A program made the position numbers and the translations under genes. Shown piece by piece: positions 1 to 9,095 of a stretch of DNA of 35,618 nucleotides; positions within the stretch are counted from its first letter, which is position 1; each line of letters opens with the position of its first letter. The DNA is taken from the NCBI GenBank assembly GCA_012031815.1, contig JAAUTE010000005.1, positions 1 to 35,618 of the forward strand, written 5' to 3'. This stretch comes from Chloroflexaceae bacterium (GTDB lineage: Bacteria > Cyanobacteriota > Cyanobacteriia > Cyanobacteriales > JAAUTE01). The notes beneath the pieces were generated by a model. The model was not told the origin of the DNA, made no database searches, and saw only the letters and a program-made list of their open reading frames with translations.

Positions 1-82
1 TCCCTGGAGTCCCCCGATTATTCCTTGGCGGGACTGAGTTATTCCCTGGAGTCCCCGATCATTCCTTGGCGGGACTGAGTTT
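1..82. repeat. Two-copy tandem repeat with AGTCCC/GGGACT palindromes
   Basis: Two near-identical units of about 41 bases (1-42 and 43-82) start with TCCCTGGAGTCCCC and end with GGCGGGACTGAGTT. They differ by one C in the C-run and a few bases after it. Each unit carries AGTCCC facing GGGACT, so each could fold as a hairpin. The array touches the window edge and may continue to the left. Function is unknown. Confidence 0.75.
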
Positions 83-111
83 GTCTTCTAACTGAGGATA
101 CATGGAGGTCT

Positions 112-300
112 TTAGTGCGATCGCGGCTCAAGATTGGAGGTAAATTGTTTGCGAACTTCGCGTTGAGACAAGTTTTCGGGGCTATCTTCGAGAAAGTGCC
201 TTTGTCTGCGAGCGAGACGCTGAGCCATTGTTAGGAGACGGTTTGCGTTTTCGTTGCTGTCTTGAGTGGAATCTTTGGTGCGATCGTCGGCAATAGTCAT
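112..300 (-). CDS. Small hypothetical protein (62 aa), uncertain
   Basis: An ATG at 300 opens a 62-residue frame ending at 112. The product is hydrophilic and charged, rich in Arg, Gln, Asn and Glu, with a likely helical middle (MAQRLARRQRHFLED). No domain is recognised and no clear ribosome binding site precedes the start. It was chosen over the overlapping frame at 182-478 because its composition is more protein-like. It is independent of the antiporter downstream. It could be spurious. Confidence 0.35.
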   Translation of the reverse strand: MTIADDRTKDSTQDSNENANRLLTMAQRLARRQRHFLEDSPENLSQREVRKQFTSNLEPRSH

Positions 301-528
301 GTTGGATGCAAAATTCTGGAATATTCTGATGATAACCTTTGGAGAATGCGAACAGAATTGCTGTCACCTGTCCGCCACTACCGCCGATAAATATCCCGGT
401 CTGGAGCCGGTAGGTCAAGGTTACCGAGCATCGCCAGGGGTTACAAAAGACGAAGCTCAGTGTATTAGCTTTCGGCAAGGGCTAGCTGGATGGGTAACTT
501 ATTCACAACTTAGGCCAATTAGCCAGGG

Positions 529-1811
529 TTAAATCGTGGTTTTTTCGCGATCGCTTAAACCCGGCCGCCGCCGTTCGTACCAGTTCATCAACGGAGTGGC
601 GCTAATGCCGTGAATAATAATCGACAGCACGACGACAATATAGGTAATCCAGGCAATTTGCTCCCCCAGGCGATCGCGCAATCCGTGGGCTAGGGCATAG
701 GACAGGTAATAGATAGAGCTAACGCCGCGAATGCCAAACCAGCCCAGGAGCCGATTGGTGGGAAAGGAAATGGGCGACCCCCACAGGCTTAACCAAACCC
801 CAACGGGGCGAATCACTAAAAATAACAATCCCGCCACTAGCAGTCCCTGACCGGCGAAGGTTTGCAGGGGTTGGAGCAACAGCAAGGTTCCCAGCAGGAG
901 AATAATGCCAACTTCCAGTAACTTCTCCACCTGTTCCGTAAATCGCAGTTGGTCACAGCGTTTTTCCGCTTCTACTTGGTAAAACCGCCGCATAGCAACC
1001 CCTGCCACAAATACGGCTAAAAACCCATAGCCATTTATAACTTCCGTCAGCCCATAGGTAAGCAAAATCGCACTCAGGGCAATGAAATTTTCCAGCACCT
1101 CTTCCGGATTTCTCAGCCCCTGCAACCGCCGATCCAGCCAGACGATGCCTTTGGCCACCGCCACGCCCATCACCAGCGCCGCCGCGATCGCCCATACCAG
1201 ATCAATGAGAACCCAACTCCGAAACCAGGTTTGCCAGTTGGGGTCTTCCAGGGAATAAAGTCCAAAATAAACGAAGGGAAAAGCCGCACTGTCATTAACG
1301 CCCCCTTCCGAGGTCAGGCTAAAGCGCAGCTCGTCGCGGTCTTCCGGGCTATCAAGCTGGACTTCGGAGGCCAAAACCGGATCGGTGGGGGAAAGAATCG
1401 CCCCCAGTAAAATCCCCGCTCCCCAAGATAGTCCCAGCAGCCAGTGACCCAAAAGTGCGATCGCGCTTATCGTAATCGGCATGAGAAAGCCAATCAACCG
1501 GGCCGTGGTTTCATAGCGCCACAATTGCAAGGGCCGGTTCATTTCAAACCGCAGTTAAAGACCGAAACAATCACAATAAATTCCGAGAAACGCTGCAAAA
1601 AAACAGCATTAACCCGCAAATCAATTAGCTCAAGACCGTAGGGGCCGAGCAAAACGCCCACAATTAGATAGATCACCGCGTAGTTGAGCGGCATCCGTGA
1701 AATCCAGCCCGATCCTAGGGTAACCACCAGCAGCAGTAAGCCGATGACTAATAAGTCTAAGATATAAACATCCACGGGCAGTTGCTGGATTAAGTCAGCC
1801 AGAAAATTCAA
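529..1811 (-). CDS. CPA1-type Na+/H+ antiporter, split by an apparent 1-base deletion
   Basis: This is a membrane cation:proton exchanger of the NhaP/CPA1 type. The N-terminal 90 residues read from a TTG at 1811 to a TGA at 1539. The remaining 337 residues read in the next frame from an ATG overlapping that stop as ATGA. Adding one base in the AAA run at about 1540-1543 joins ...FNCGLK to MNRPL... and gives 427 residues, normal for the family. Family hallmarks are SPTDP (about 141-145 of the joined protein) and EGGVND (about 169-174), set among ten or more hydrophobic helices. Two separately translated, coupled halves are possible but unlikely, because the break falls inside the transport domain. 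An upstream in-frame stop close to the TTG leaves few alternative starts. Confidence 0.85.
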
Positions 1812-1907
1812 AATAGAAAATTAAGTAAGCTGATTTATCTGTACTCAGTCAGTATAAATTTGAGGATTTGTCAGGTGCTATCTCCCCAAGATAGACTTGA
1901 GGGGCCC

Positions 1908-3605
1908 TTATTCTCCATCCTCAGAAGCATAGCTCGATCCCAAACCCCCTTCCTTAGCGGGACAATAGTAATCGCCAGCTTCCAGAGTAAGATTAAACGT
2001 CCGCAAAAAAATTTTAAGGGTATTTTTATCTACCTTAACCTCTGCGGCTAACACTTTCATAATCGTGTCAACGGCAAGGGTCGTTCGCTCGCTCAGTTCT
2101 TCCAGGGTAAAGCGACGCCCGCCATTTTCTGCCCACTCTAAATCTGATTTGGCTTGCCGTAGTTTTTCCAATCCTTTGTGGGTTAGTACCACGCCGCGCA
2201 CGCGAACCGCTGTGTTTTTATCGGTTTTGGGCGTGGAAAATACCTGTCGGTAGAGATTGCAACTGGGAGAAACTTTGTTTTCAACTTGTTTGACCAAGCC
2301 CATACTGCTGAGCTTGTAAGTTGCGATCGGTTCTAAGCGAATCGGCTCCACGGCATCCATGACTTTTTGTAAGGCACTGGCTAACTCCCCTTGGGCTTTG
2401 AGGGTTGTACAATGGGCTTGCAAGTGATTGCGATAGATTCCATAAACAGGATTACTCGCCGATTGCAGAAGTTCTTCTAAGGTGATATCTCCCAGACCCA
2501 GGTGATAGAGCGCTAAGTGAATTAAGGCAGGATGGCCGCCGACTAGCTCGATTAATTGGTTAACTTCCTGGTCTCCCAGCCAATCCAACCCGTAACGTTT
2601 CGCCAACTCCTGAACTTGAGTTTTATTAAACCCCTCTAATAAAATGGGCAAGCCAACATTAAACGGCGATTGGGTAATTTGCAACGGCACATAAATTTCG
2701 GTGGAGTGAACCACCACCAATCTTAGCTTTTGCCAAAGTTGCGATCGCTTGGCTTCTTCGTACCAGGAGCGCAGTAGGGGCAAGACATCTTTGGCTACCG
2801 CTGTATGCTCAAATAATTGATTGACCTCATCCAAGGCTAGTACCAAGGGTCGGTCAATTTGCGAGAGAATGAATCCTCGAAAATAAAGGGTACAGCTCAC
2901 TTTACTGCCAATATCTTCATCCCAGTAATCGTCGAGCTTGGGTTCGAGCTGGAGCAACCGGGAAACCGTCGCGCACAACCAGCGCAAAAACCGGGTCTGG
3001 TCGCTAATAATGTCTGAGTCAATCTGCGCGAGATTGAGGTTGATCGTCCGGTAGTCTTGTTCCTGGGCATAATTAAGCAAGCGCAGCAGTAGGGACGATT
3101 TTCCCATTTCTTTAGGAGCGCGAATTCTAACCAAAGCCCCTGGTTTTTTAATTTCCTGATAAATTTGCTGTTCGACGGGCGATCGCTCGATATAAAATCT
3201 AGAGTCCAGGGGAACGGCTCCCGTGGGATAGCGCCCTACCGCAGAGACAGGCTGATATTCAGACGGCCCGGTGGCCGGTAATGGGGTTGGAGCCAGCAGT
3301 ACGGGCGCAGGGGAAGAAAAACCCTGACGGCGAGCATAGTTTTCCAATAGTTGCCGACAATTTTTCTTTCTAACGGTTTGACCAATCAGATCGGACAGCC
3401 GATGGAGCAATTCCGGCGCAAAAACATTAGTAATATAGTTAGGGCGATAATCGTTCTCTTCCGCGATTTGAGTATAGGTTTTATCTTCCCAGACCCCGCG
3501 TAAAATTGAAATTTCAGAGTCAGTGAGGGGTCTTGCTTGCTGCTCCACCAGCTTGGTGTTAATGACCTCAAGGGTAGATTGAAAGTTGAAGGCGTCCTCA
3601 GACAT
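1908..3605 (-). CDS. AAA-like ATPase with N-terminal vMAP HTH domain
   Basis: The intact 565-residue protein has three parts. Residues about 20-95 match the vWA-MoxR-associated N-terminal HTH domain found in cyanobacterial conflict and signalling proteins. A Pro/Ala-rich linker (about 98-135) follows. Residues about 137-400 form the AAA-like ATPase domain, with a Walker A variant APKEMGKSS (163-171) and Walker B LVLALDE (254-260). The C-terminal about 50 residues (RFTLEELSERTTLAVDTIMK onward) resemble a helical module shared by many cyanobacterial AAA-like and pentapeptide proteins. No signal peptide or membrane helix is visible. The family is thought to act as a STAND-like sensor or effector switch, but no effector is visible here and the role is unknown. 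The gene stands alone. Confidence 0.8.
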   Translation of the reverse strand: MSEDAFNFQSTLEVINTKLVEQQARPLTDSEISILRGVWEDKTYTQIAEENDYRPNYITNVFAPELLHRLSDLIGQTVRKKNCRQLLENYARRQGFSSPAPVLLAPTPLPATGPSEYQPVSAVGRYPTGAVPLDSRFYIERSPVEQQIYQEIKKPGALVRIRAPKEMGKSSLLLRLLNYAQEQDYRTINLNLAQIDSDIISDQTRFLRWLCATVSRLLQLEPKLDDYWDEDIGSKVSCTLYFRGFILSQIDRPLVLALDEVNQLFEHTAVAKDVLPLLRSWYEEAKRSQLWQKLRLVVVHSTEIYVPLQITQSPFNVGLPILLEGFNKTQVQELAKRYGLDWLGDQEVNQLIELVGGHPALIHLALYHLGLGDITLEELLQSASNPVYGIYRNHLQAHCTTLKAQGELASALQKVMDAVEPIRLEPIATYKLSSMGLVKQVENKVSPSCNLYRQVFSTPKTDKNTAVRVRGVVLTHKGLEKLRQAKSDLEWAENGGRRFTLEELSERTTLAVDTIMKVLAAEVKVDKNTLKIFLRTFNLTLEAGDYYCPAKEGGLGSSYASEDGE

Positions 3606-4037
3606 GTTAAGTACTGGGAAAAATTTGCCGATTTAACGGTGTCAGACTAGGGCAATATAGTGATTGCTTTGTATGGTCTGACCCGTGTTGTTATTCTATG
3701 ATGAATTCCCCAGCACCGTAAATCCAGCTTCCCACTAGAGCGCAAGTTGTTCTCCCCTTTATCTGGCCATAAAGGACTAAATTGCGTTGATTCGTTAGGT
3801 AGCCGACTTAAATTGCCTAAAGCAACTATTTTTAAACTCAAAAAATGTTTTCTGTGGAAATCCCTGTGTATTGTTGATGGTTATGAGTTTTCTGCGAAGA
3901 TTTGACGGTTTCTTCTTATGGCGCTAGTGGAGATACTCGAAATGGATAAATTGGGGAGGGTGTGGACAAATTAACGGTGATTTAGCATAATTTAGCGCCG
4001 GGTATCGTATTGCGTTGCTTGTATTCGAGGTGGTTTA
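3606..4037. other. Gene-free stretch, 3606-4037
   Basis: No supported gene. The AT-rich interval upstream of the AAA-like ATPase gene should hold its promoter. The longest frame here (minus strand, 3647-3841) has no protein-like composition and no ribosome binding site. No tRNA, CRISPR or long inverted repeat was seen. Confidence 0.5.
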
Positions 4038-4445
4038 GTGACTGTAGCCATGATACAAATCCCGTTGCCGACCTTTCAATTGCCTGGCCTTGAGAGTTGC
4101 GATGAGGCTTAGTGTCTGAAAAAGGAAGCTACCTATACGGTTGAACGCCTTGCAGCCGAGTCCCACGAGTCCTACGGTTACAAGGAAGCCTGTTTCTACG
4201 GCAATGGCCGGGGCAATCAGCAATCGCATCCGCCGTCTATCGGTGTTGCGATCGCCTTTAAAAACACCCTAATTATGGATCTAGGGGGACTAATTGCCAG
4301 CTATTCCGTTGTCAGTTTGGCCTTACAAAGTGCCTTAGAGATTTTTGTGACCAACCTTAGAGAACCAGCGAAAGCGAATGGCGTCCATCAAATTACCCAA
4401 GCCTACGACGATTTTGCCCGTCCCCAAAATCCTCCTCAAAAATAA
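4038..4445 (+). pseudogene. Unknown protein gene interrupted by an in-frame TAG
   Basis: One reading frame runs from GTG 4038 or ATG 4050 to TAA at 4443-4445, broken only by TAG at 4110-4112. The second part (110 codons) is clearly protein-like: it contains SYGYKEACFYGNGRG, then SIGVAIAFKNTLIMDLGG, then a helical stretch and a Pro/Gln-rich end. I do not recognise the family. With the TAG replaced by a sense codon the product would be about 131 residues from ATG 4050. The real gene may instead start further on, for example at the ATG inside IMDLGG, which would leave 56 residues. A nonsense mutation, a base-call error or a non-ATG start after the TAG are all possible. Confidence 0.5.
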
Positions 4446-4450
4446 ACGAA

Positions 4451-4471
4451 GGGATGCAAAAGTTGCACCCC
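4451..4471. terminator. Hairpin between convergent genes
   Basis: GGGATGCAA and TTGCACCCC form a 9-bp stem with one mismatch and a 3-base loop. It lies between the plus-strand gene ending at 4445 and the minus-strand gene ending at 4506. No strong T-run follows on either side, so a terminator role is only plausible. Confidence 0.35.
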
Positions 4472-4505
4472 AACGGCTTAATAAGCGATAGAAAGCCTAA
4501 GGAAC

Positions 4506-5153
4506 TTAGCGCAGCGCCAGGCTAGAGTCTAGGGTTAGAGTCAAGTCCTGTTCCGGAGCGATAGAAATCAACTCTGCCGATTCCCGACCCAAAAAGACGC
4601 CGGCGATCGCGCCTAGACCAGCACCGCCCAGCACTTCCAACGCGCCAATATCGCCGAAAATGGCCGAGAGAACGCTAGCCGCTGCCGCACCGATGGCCGC
4701 CCCTTCAAGAATGTCGCCGGCACCGGCTCCTCTGCGGACGGTTTCCGTGCGGGTGACCGCATCAGAGCTGGCGTTGAGAAAAGTCCGGCGACCGTCGGGA
4801 AAAATCAATTCCTCTGCCACAAAGCGCGAACCACGACCCGCGGGTTCGATTTGTCCCACAATTTCGCTGTTGTAGGGAATCAGCAACCGACCGCTGCGAT
4901 CGCGGAGATTGGCCGCTACGGTCAGGGTCAGGGGAACGGTTTCGGTACGGGTGACTAGAATTTTTTCAGCCTCCTCGTATCTGACCGGCAAGCGAGTTCC
5001 GGCGGGGATGACGCTTCCGGTAGTAGACCCAGAAGAACTGGGGCGGGAGGGAAACAGTTGCCCCTGGGCAGGCATCACCAGGACGGTAGGTGCAGCAACC
5101 GTTAAAGATAGGGTCAGAAGCGCCGCTGCGCGACGAGACAGTAGATTTAACAT
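4506..5153 (-). CDS. Exported protein with TrbI-like beta domain and Gly/Ala-rich C-terminus
   Basis: The intact frame gives 215 residues. An N-terminal signal peptide is clear: Arg-Arg, then a long Leu/Ala/Val core, with likely cleavage after PAQG around residue 31. A Ser/Gly/Pro-rich linker leads to VIPAGTRLPVRYE, and then a stretch resembling the IPAGT-type domain of proteins often labelled conjugal transfer TrbI-like in cyanobacteria. Residues about 145-190 contain repeated Gly/Ala (GAGAGDILEGAAIGAAAAS), like a glycine-zipper membrane segment. No conjugation genes are near, so a role in DNA transfer is not supported. An envelope protein of unknown function is the safe call. Confidence 0.7.
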   Translation of the reverse strand: MLNLLSRRAAALLTLSLTVAAPTVLVMPAQGQLFPSRPSSSGSTTGSVIPAGTRLPVRYEEAEKILVTRTETVPLTLTVAANLRDRSGRLLIPYNSEIVGQIEPAGRGSRFVAEELIFPDGRRTFLNASSDAVTRTETVRRGAGAGDILEGAAIGAAAASVLSAIFGDIGALEVLGGAGLGAIAGVFLGRESAELISIAPEQDLTLTLDSSLALR

Positions 5154-5261
5154 GGATGTAATTGGTGGTGGTGAGGTAGCTCAAGCATGGAGACTTGATG
5201 TCTAGATCGACCGTCAACTTAAGAGCCGGGTTTCCCAGCCAATCCAAGGTCTGGCACAGGT

Positions 5262-6861
5262 TCAGGGGATGCGGGCCGGAGACTGTAGGAGCAAGCCGTA
5301 CTCAATGCCTTCAACCACAGCCTGATAGGACGCTTCCAGGATATTGGGAGAAACCCCCACGGTCGTCCAGCGGTTTTCGCCATTGCTGGATTCTACGAGT
5401 ACGCGGGTTTTAGCGTCGGTTCCCGCTTCGCTGTCGAGAATCCGCACTTTATAGTCGGCCAGGTGAAAGGCAGCAATTTGGGGATAAAACTTGACCAAAG
5501 CTTTACGGAGAGCCTCATCCAGGGCAGCAACGGGGCCATTGCCTTCGGCCACTTCCAGCAGATCTTTGCCGTTGACCGCTACCTTGATTGTAGCCACCGC
5601 ATTACTGTAAGGTGCCCCCCCCCTGGAGCGATCGCAATGGACTTGAAAGCCTTTTAGCTCAAACCATTCGGGGCGCTGTCCCAAGGCAGAGCGCATGAGT
5701 AGCTCAAAACTGGCTTCAGCGGCTTCAAATTGATAGCCCTGGCTCTCCAATTCCTTGAGACCGTCCAAAATCTGCCGACAGGCAGGGTCTTGTTTGTTCA
5801 GGTCGATGCCGAAGCTACGGGCTTTGTGGAGGACGTTGCTCAGGCCCGCTTGCTCGGAAATCACAATGCGCCGCTGGTTGCCCACTAATTCGGGTTGAAT
5901 ATGTTCGTAGGTTAGGGGGTTGCGCTCGACGGCGGAAACGTGGATGCCGCCCTTGTGGGCAAAGGCCGATCGCCCGACGTAAGGGGCGTGGTCGTCGGGG
6001 GCAAGATTGACAATTTCGCTGATTTCTCGGCTAGTACTGGTGATTTGGGCGAGCTGGCTGGGTTCCATGCAGTCGTAGCCCATTTTAAGCTGGAGATTCA
6101 CTGCCAGAGAACACAAGTTGGCATTGCCGCAGCGCTCCCCGTAACCGTTGATCGTTCCCTGCACCATGCGGGCCCCCTCCCGCACCGCCGCGATCGCATT
6201 AGCCACGGCTACCCCGGCATCATTGTGAGTGTGAATGCCAAAACGAGGCGCTTGACCGAGATTGGCGGCGACTTCTTGAACAATTTGACTGATTTCGTGA
6301 GGTAAGGTGCCGCCATTGGTATCGCAGAAAACTAACCACTCGGCCCCGGCTTCTTGAGCCGCTTTCAGGGTTTGGAGGGCGTAGTCGGGATTATGCTTGT
6401 AGCCGTCAAACCAGTGTTCCGCATCGTAGATGACCCGGCGGCCCTGGGTGACCAAATAAGCCACCGTATCCCGAATCATGGCTAAATTTTCTTGCAGGCT
6501 GGTTTTGAGTCCCTCACTCACTTGCAGATCCCAGGATTTGCCGAAAATTGTAATCCATCGGGTTCCGGCAGCTAAGACCGATTGCAGGAGTGGATCGGTG
6601 GCAGCGGCAGTTTGGGGGCGGCGAGTGGAGCAAAAAGCGACGATTTTGGCAATTTGTGGTCGGGTTTTCCTTGAGATGCCAAAATAACTGCACGTCTTTA
6701 GGATTGGCCCCTGGCCAGCCCGCTTCAATGAAGGGAACGCCCATGCCGTCCAGCTTGCGAATAATTTTGAGCTTATCTGCCAGGGAGAGGGAAATTCCTT
6801 CCCGTTGCGCCCCATCTCTCAGGGTGGTATCGTATAGCCAAATCCGGTGGTTGTCGCTCAT
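5262..6861 (-). CDS. cimA: (R)-citramalate synthase, one apparent +1 frameshift
   Basis: This enzyme condenses pyruvate and acetyl-CoA to (R)-citramalate, the first step of the threonine-independent isoleucine route. The N-terminus starts at ATG 6861 and carries DTTLRDGAQ (residues 10-18), the metal and substrate motif of the DRE-TIM/LeuA family. The frame is lost near 6655-6672, just after FWHLKENP. The next frame continues with [12 protein letters not shown], the [13 protein letters not shown] metal-binding motif, the GxxG-type [12 protein letters not shown] segment and the C-terminal LeuA dimer/allosteric domain. Removing one base gives 532 residues, normal for CimA-type proteins. Isopropylmalate and homocitrate synthases were considered, but the extended C-terminal domain and the overall pattern favour CimA. 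It is divergent from the ferredoxin gene. Confidence 0.85.
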
Positions 6862-6969
6862 AAACTCGTTGAAATCCTCAGCTTCTCAGGATAACAGCCG
6901 GAATTGTCCGTTGTGACGATATTCTGGCTGCCTCGCTTAATTTAACGCGATTAATTAAAAAATCAGGCT

Positions 6970-7312
6970 ATGTCCACCGTAACCATTCAAGGACAGACCA
7001 TTGTTTGCGATCGCGGCGCCAATCTGCGGCAGGTGCTCTTGCAGCAGGGGATTCAATTATACAATGGCAGCGCCAAGCTGATAAACTGCCGCGGTCTCGG
7101 CTCCTGTGGGACTTGTGCGGTGGCTATTCAAGGAGACGTTTCCCCAGCCAATTGGCAAGACCGCGCTCGGCGATCGCTACCGCCCCACAAGCTGGAGCAA
7201 AACCGCCGTCTAGCCTGCCAAACCCAGGTTTTAGGCGATATTCAAGTAACAAAGTACGGATGGCTTTTGGGGAGAGGGAGAGGAGCCAGTGGCAGGGACA
7301 GAACGGGCTTAA
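6970..7312 (+). CDS. 2Fe-2S ferredoxin, C-terminus shifted by an extra base
   Basis: A small plant-type/adrenodoxin-like 2Fe-2S electron carrier. The cluster ligands are visible as NCRGLGSCGTCAV (C-x5-C-x2-C) and the later RRLACQT. Read as given, the frame runs on to 7482 and overlaps the opposite gene. Dropping one G at 7258-7259 (TACGGATGG to TACGATGG) restores KYDGFWGEGEE and a TAA at 7310-7312, giving 113 residues, the usual length. It then ends 4 bases before the convergent pentapeptide gene. It starts at ATG 6970 and shares a 108-base divergent promoter region with cimA. Its partner enzyme is not evident from the neighbourhood. Confidence 0.8.
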
Positions 7313-7316
7313 TCGC

Positions 7317-8285
7317 TCAAAACGGCCCCTGGGTTTCCAGCCAGCGTCTTTGCAGGGCGCTCAAGCCCCTAGCCCTGGTAAACCTCGCCCCCGCAACCAG
7401 CGCCCCAAAGAGGCGCACCTCCTGCCAAACCGTGTCTTGCAGGTTGGCTTCCCGCAGATCGGCTTCTCTGAAATCCACCTGAAATAGAGAAGTTCCAGCC
7501 AGGCTGGCTTGCACTAGAGAGGCACCCTGGAAGCTTGCCTGAGTGAGATTAAGGCTCTCTAATCGGCTCTGGTACAGTTGGGCTTGCTGAAAGTTGGCTG
7601 ACTTGAGTTCGGCGGCTCTGAGGTTGGTTCCCGGCAGGTGGGCAGCGGTAAAGTCGGCTCCCACCAGACAGGCGCGGCTGAGATTGGTCTGCTCTAAATG
7701 GGCGCGCCGCCAGCGACTTTCTGGCAAGTTAGCCGCTTCAAGGCTAGCCAGCCGGAGATTAGCCCCGTCAAAGACAGCCTGGGGAAAATTAACGGCTCCT
7801 AGATTCGCTTGCTCCAGATTCGCCCAGCTAAAGTCGGCTCCTTCCCCGCTGGCTTCTCGAAAGACTGTTCCGCTCAGCAATGCGCCCCTGGCCTGGAGCG
7901 ATCGCAATTGGCGTTATGTAGTTGGGCGTGGCTGGCATGAACGGCGGTAAAGTTGGCTCCTTCCAGGCGGGCACTGTTGAGGAAGGCTTTGGTAAACGTG
8001 GCTCGGCGAAAGCCTCCCCCGGCACAGCAGGGCAAACATCAAGGAGGCTTCGTTAAAATTAGCCCCGGTGCAAACCGCTTCTGTGAAGTTAGCTCCCCGC
8101 AAATAGGCGGCAGTAAAGTCACCTCGTACTAAATTAGCGCCTTGAAGCTGTATACGACTCAATTCTGAGCGATGTAGCGATTTTCCCTGTTGCACTAGGG
8201 CGATAACTTCAGCCGCACTCAGTAAGGTCATGGGTTTTCCGCAGTCTGGCAGGAAACGCGGCGCGATCGCGCACTTGCTAGACAT
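7317..8285 (-). CDS. Pentapeptide-repeat protein, two apparent frameshifts
   Basis: Almost the whole protein is built of A(D/N)LxX-type five-residue repeats (GANLVRGDFTAAYLRGANFT near the start; ANLEQANLGAVNF, ADLREANLQDT later), which fold as a right-handed quadrilateral beta-helix. Two single-base breaks interrupt it: an extra G in the G5 run near 8012-8016, and a missing base near 7906. The stretch between them reads in a third frame as FTKAFLNSARLEGANF. Repaired, the product is 304 residues from ATG 8231 (MTLLSAAEVI) or 322 from ATG 8285. The first about 25 residues form a helical cap with a VIALVQQGKSLHRSEL pattern common in cyanobacterial family members. Its function is unknown. Confidence 0.75.
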
Positions 8286-8359
8286 TTAACCACAGCGGCA
8301 GCCAATTCTCAGTTTCCCCAGGAGAGGGACTGCTCAAACATTGATAATCATCGCTTTGA

Positions 8360-8452
8360 CTACTCTTCCCCACTGACTTTCTGTTGGGGATGGACTCCCA
8401 AGACGTCAATGATGTCAGCTACGAGGCCATAGTAATCGACATTCTGTAACAT
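8360..8452 (-). CDS. Very short unknown frame (30 aa), doubtful
   Basis: A minus-strand frame from ATG 8452 to TAG 8360-8362 encodes MLQNVDYYGLVADIIDVLG followed by a short polar tail. The frame stays open for about 18 codons upstream of that ATG. The composition is protein-like, and it could be the 3' end of a lost gene. It lies between the pentapeptide gene and the peroxiredoxin gene. No family is recognised. Confidence 0.25.
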   Translation of the reverse strand: MLQNVDYYGLVADIIDVLGVHPQQKVSGEE

Positions 8453-8510
8453 TAGAGCCGCTGAATTTTGGCAGGCCGGGGTGGAAATTTTGAACTACCA
8501 TCGTTAATTG

Positions 8511-9095
8511 ATGTATCTTAGTGTCGATCTAGGGAGCTGGCAAACTATGGCAATATCAACTCATTGGCGCGGATTATTTGGCGATCGCTTTGCTCGCAAT
8601 TTTTTACCCCTTCCCGCTGCTAGCAAACTGGCGATGGGCTATCGCACGCCGAATTTTGAGTTATTGGACGTTAAGGGCGATCGCATTCTCCGTCTTTCGG
8701 ATTACTGGGGCAAACAGCCAGTGGTTCTGGCCTTTACCCGTATTTTTACAGAAAAGCAATATTGCCCCCTTTGCTATCCCCACATCAAGCAGCTCAATGA
8801 AAGCTATGCTCGGTTCCAGGCAGTGGGAGCAGAAGTTTTAATGGTAACGAGTACCGACAAGCAACAAACCCAGCAAATCATCAAAGATTTACACATTCAA
8901 CTGCCCCTATTATGTAATCCGGCTTGCGATGTGTTTCGCGGCTATGGGGTGGGACAGGCTCTGGGCGCACCGCTGGCCGGGCAGTTTGTCCTCGATGGCG
9001 ACGGCAAACTCCGCTACAAGCACCTGTTTTCCTTCATCGACCACAATGCTACCGTGGAGAGACTTTTGTTTGCTCTTTCTAAAACAACCGCTTAG
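8511..9095 (+). CDS. Peroxiredoxin-like (AhpC/TSA family) protein
   Basis: A thioredoxin-fold protein of about 194 residues. GYRTPNFELLDVKGDRILRL is the typical AhpC/TSA N-terminal beta-hairpin. KQPVVLAFTRIFTEKQYCPLC then carries a Cys-x2-Cys where most peroxiredoxins have PxxxTxxC. The segment VGAEVLMVTSTDKQQTQQI and the C-terminal QFVLDGDGKLRYKH complete the fold. It probably reduces peroxides or acts as a thiol oxidoreductase, but the altered active-site motif makes the substrate uncertain. Starts at ATG 8511 and at ATG 8547 (MAISTHWRG) are both possible; an upstream TTG at 8508 is less likely. It is monocistronic and precedes the TnpB element. Confidence 0.75.
   Translation: MYLSVDLGSWQTMAISTHWRGLFGDRFARNFLPLPAASKLAMGYRTPNFELLDVKGDRILRLSDYWGKQPVVLAFTRIFTEKQYCPLCYPHIKQLNESYARFQAVGAEVLMVTSTDKQQTQQIIKDLHIQLPLLCNPACDVFRGYGVGQALGAPLAGQFVLDGDGKLRYKHLFSFIDHNATVERLLFALSKTTA

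Noticed and set aside
182-478. Minus-strand 98-residue frame near the left edge
   Set aside because: It overlaps another frame at 112-300 with better composition; its own composition is irregular and there is no ribosome site.
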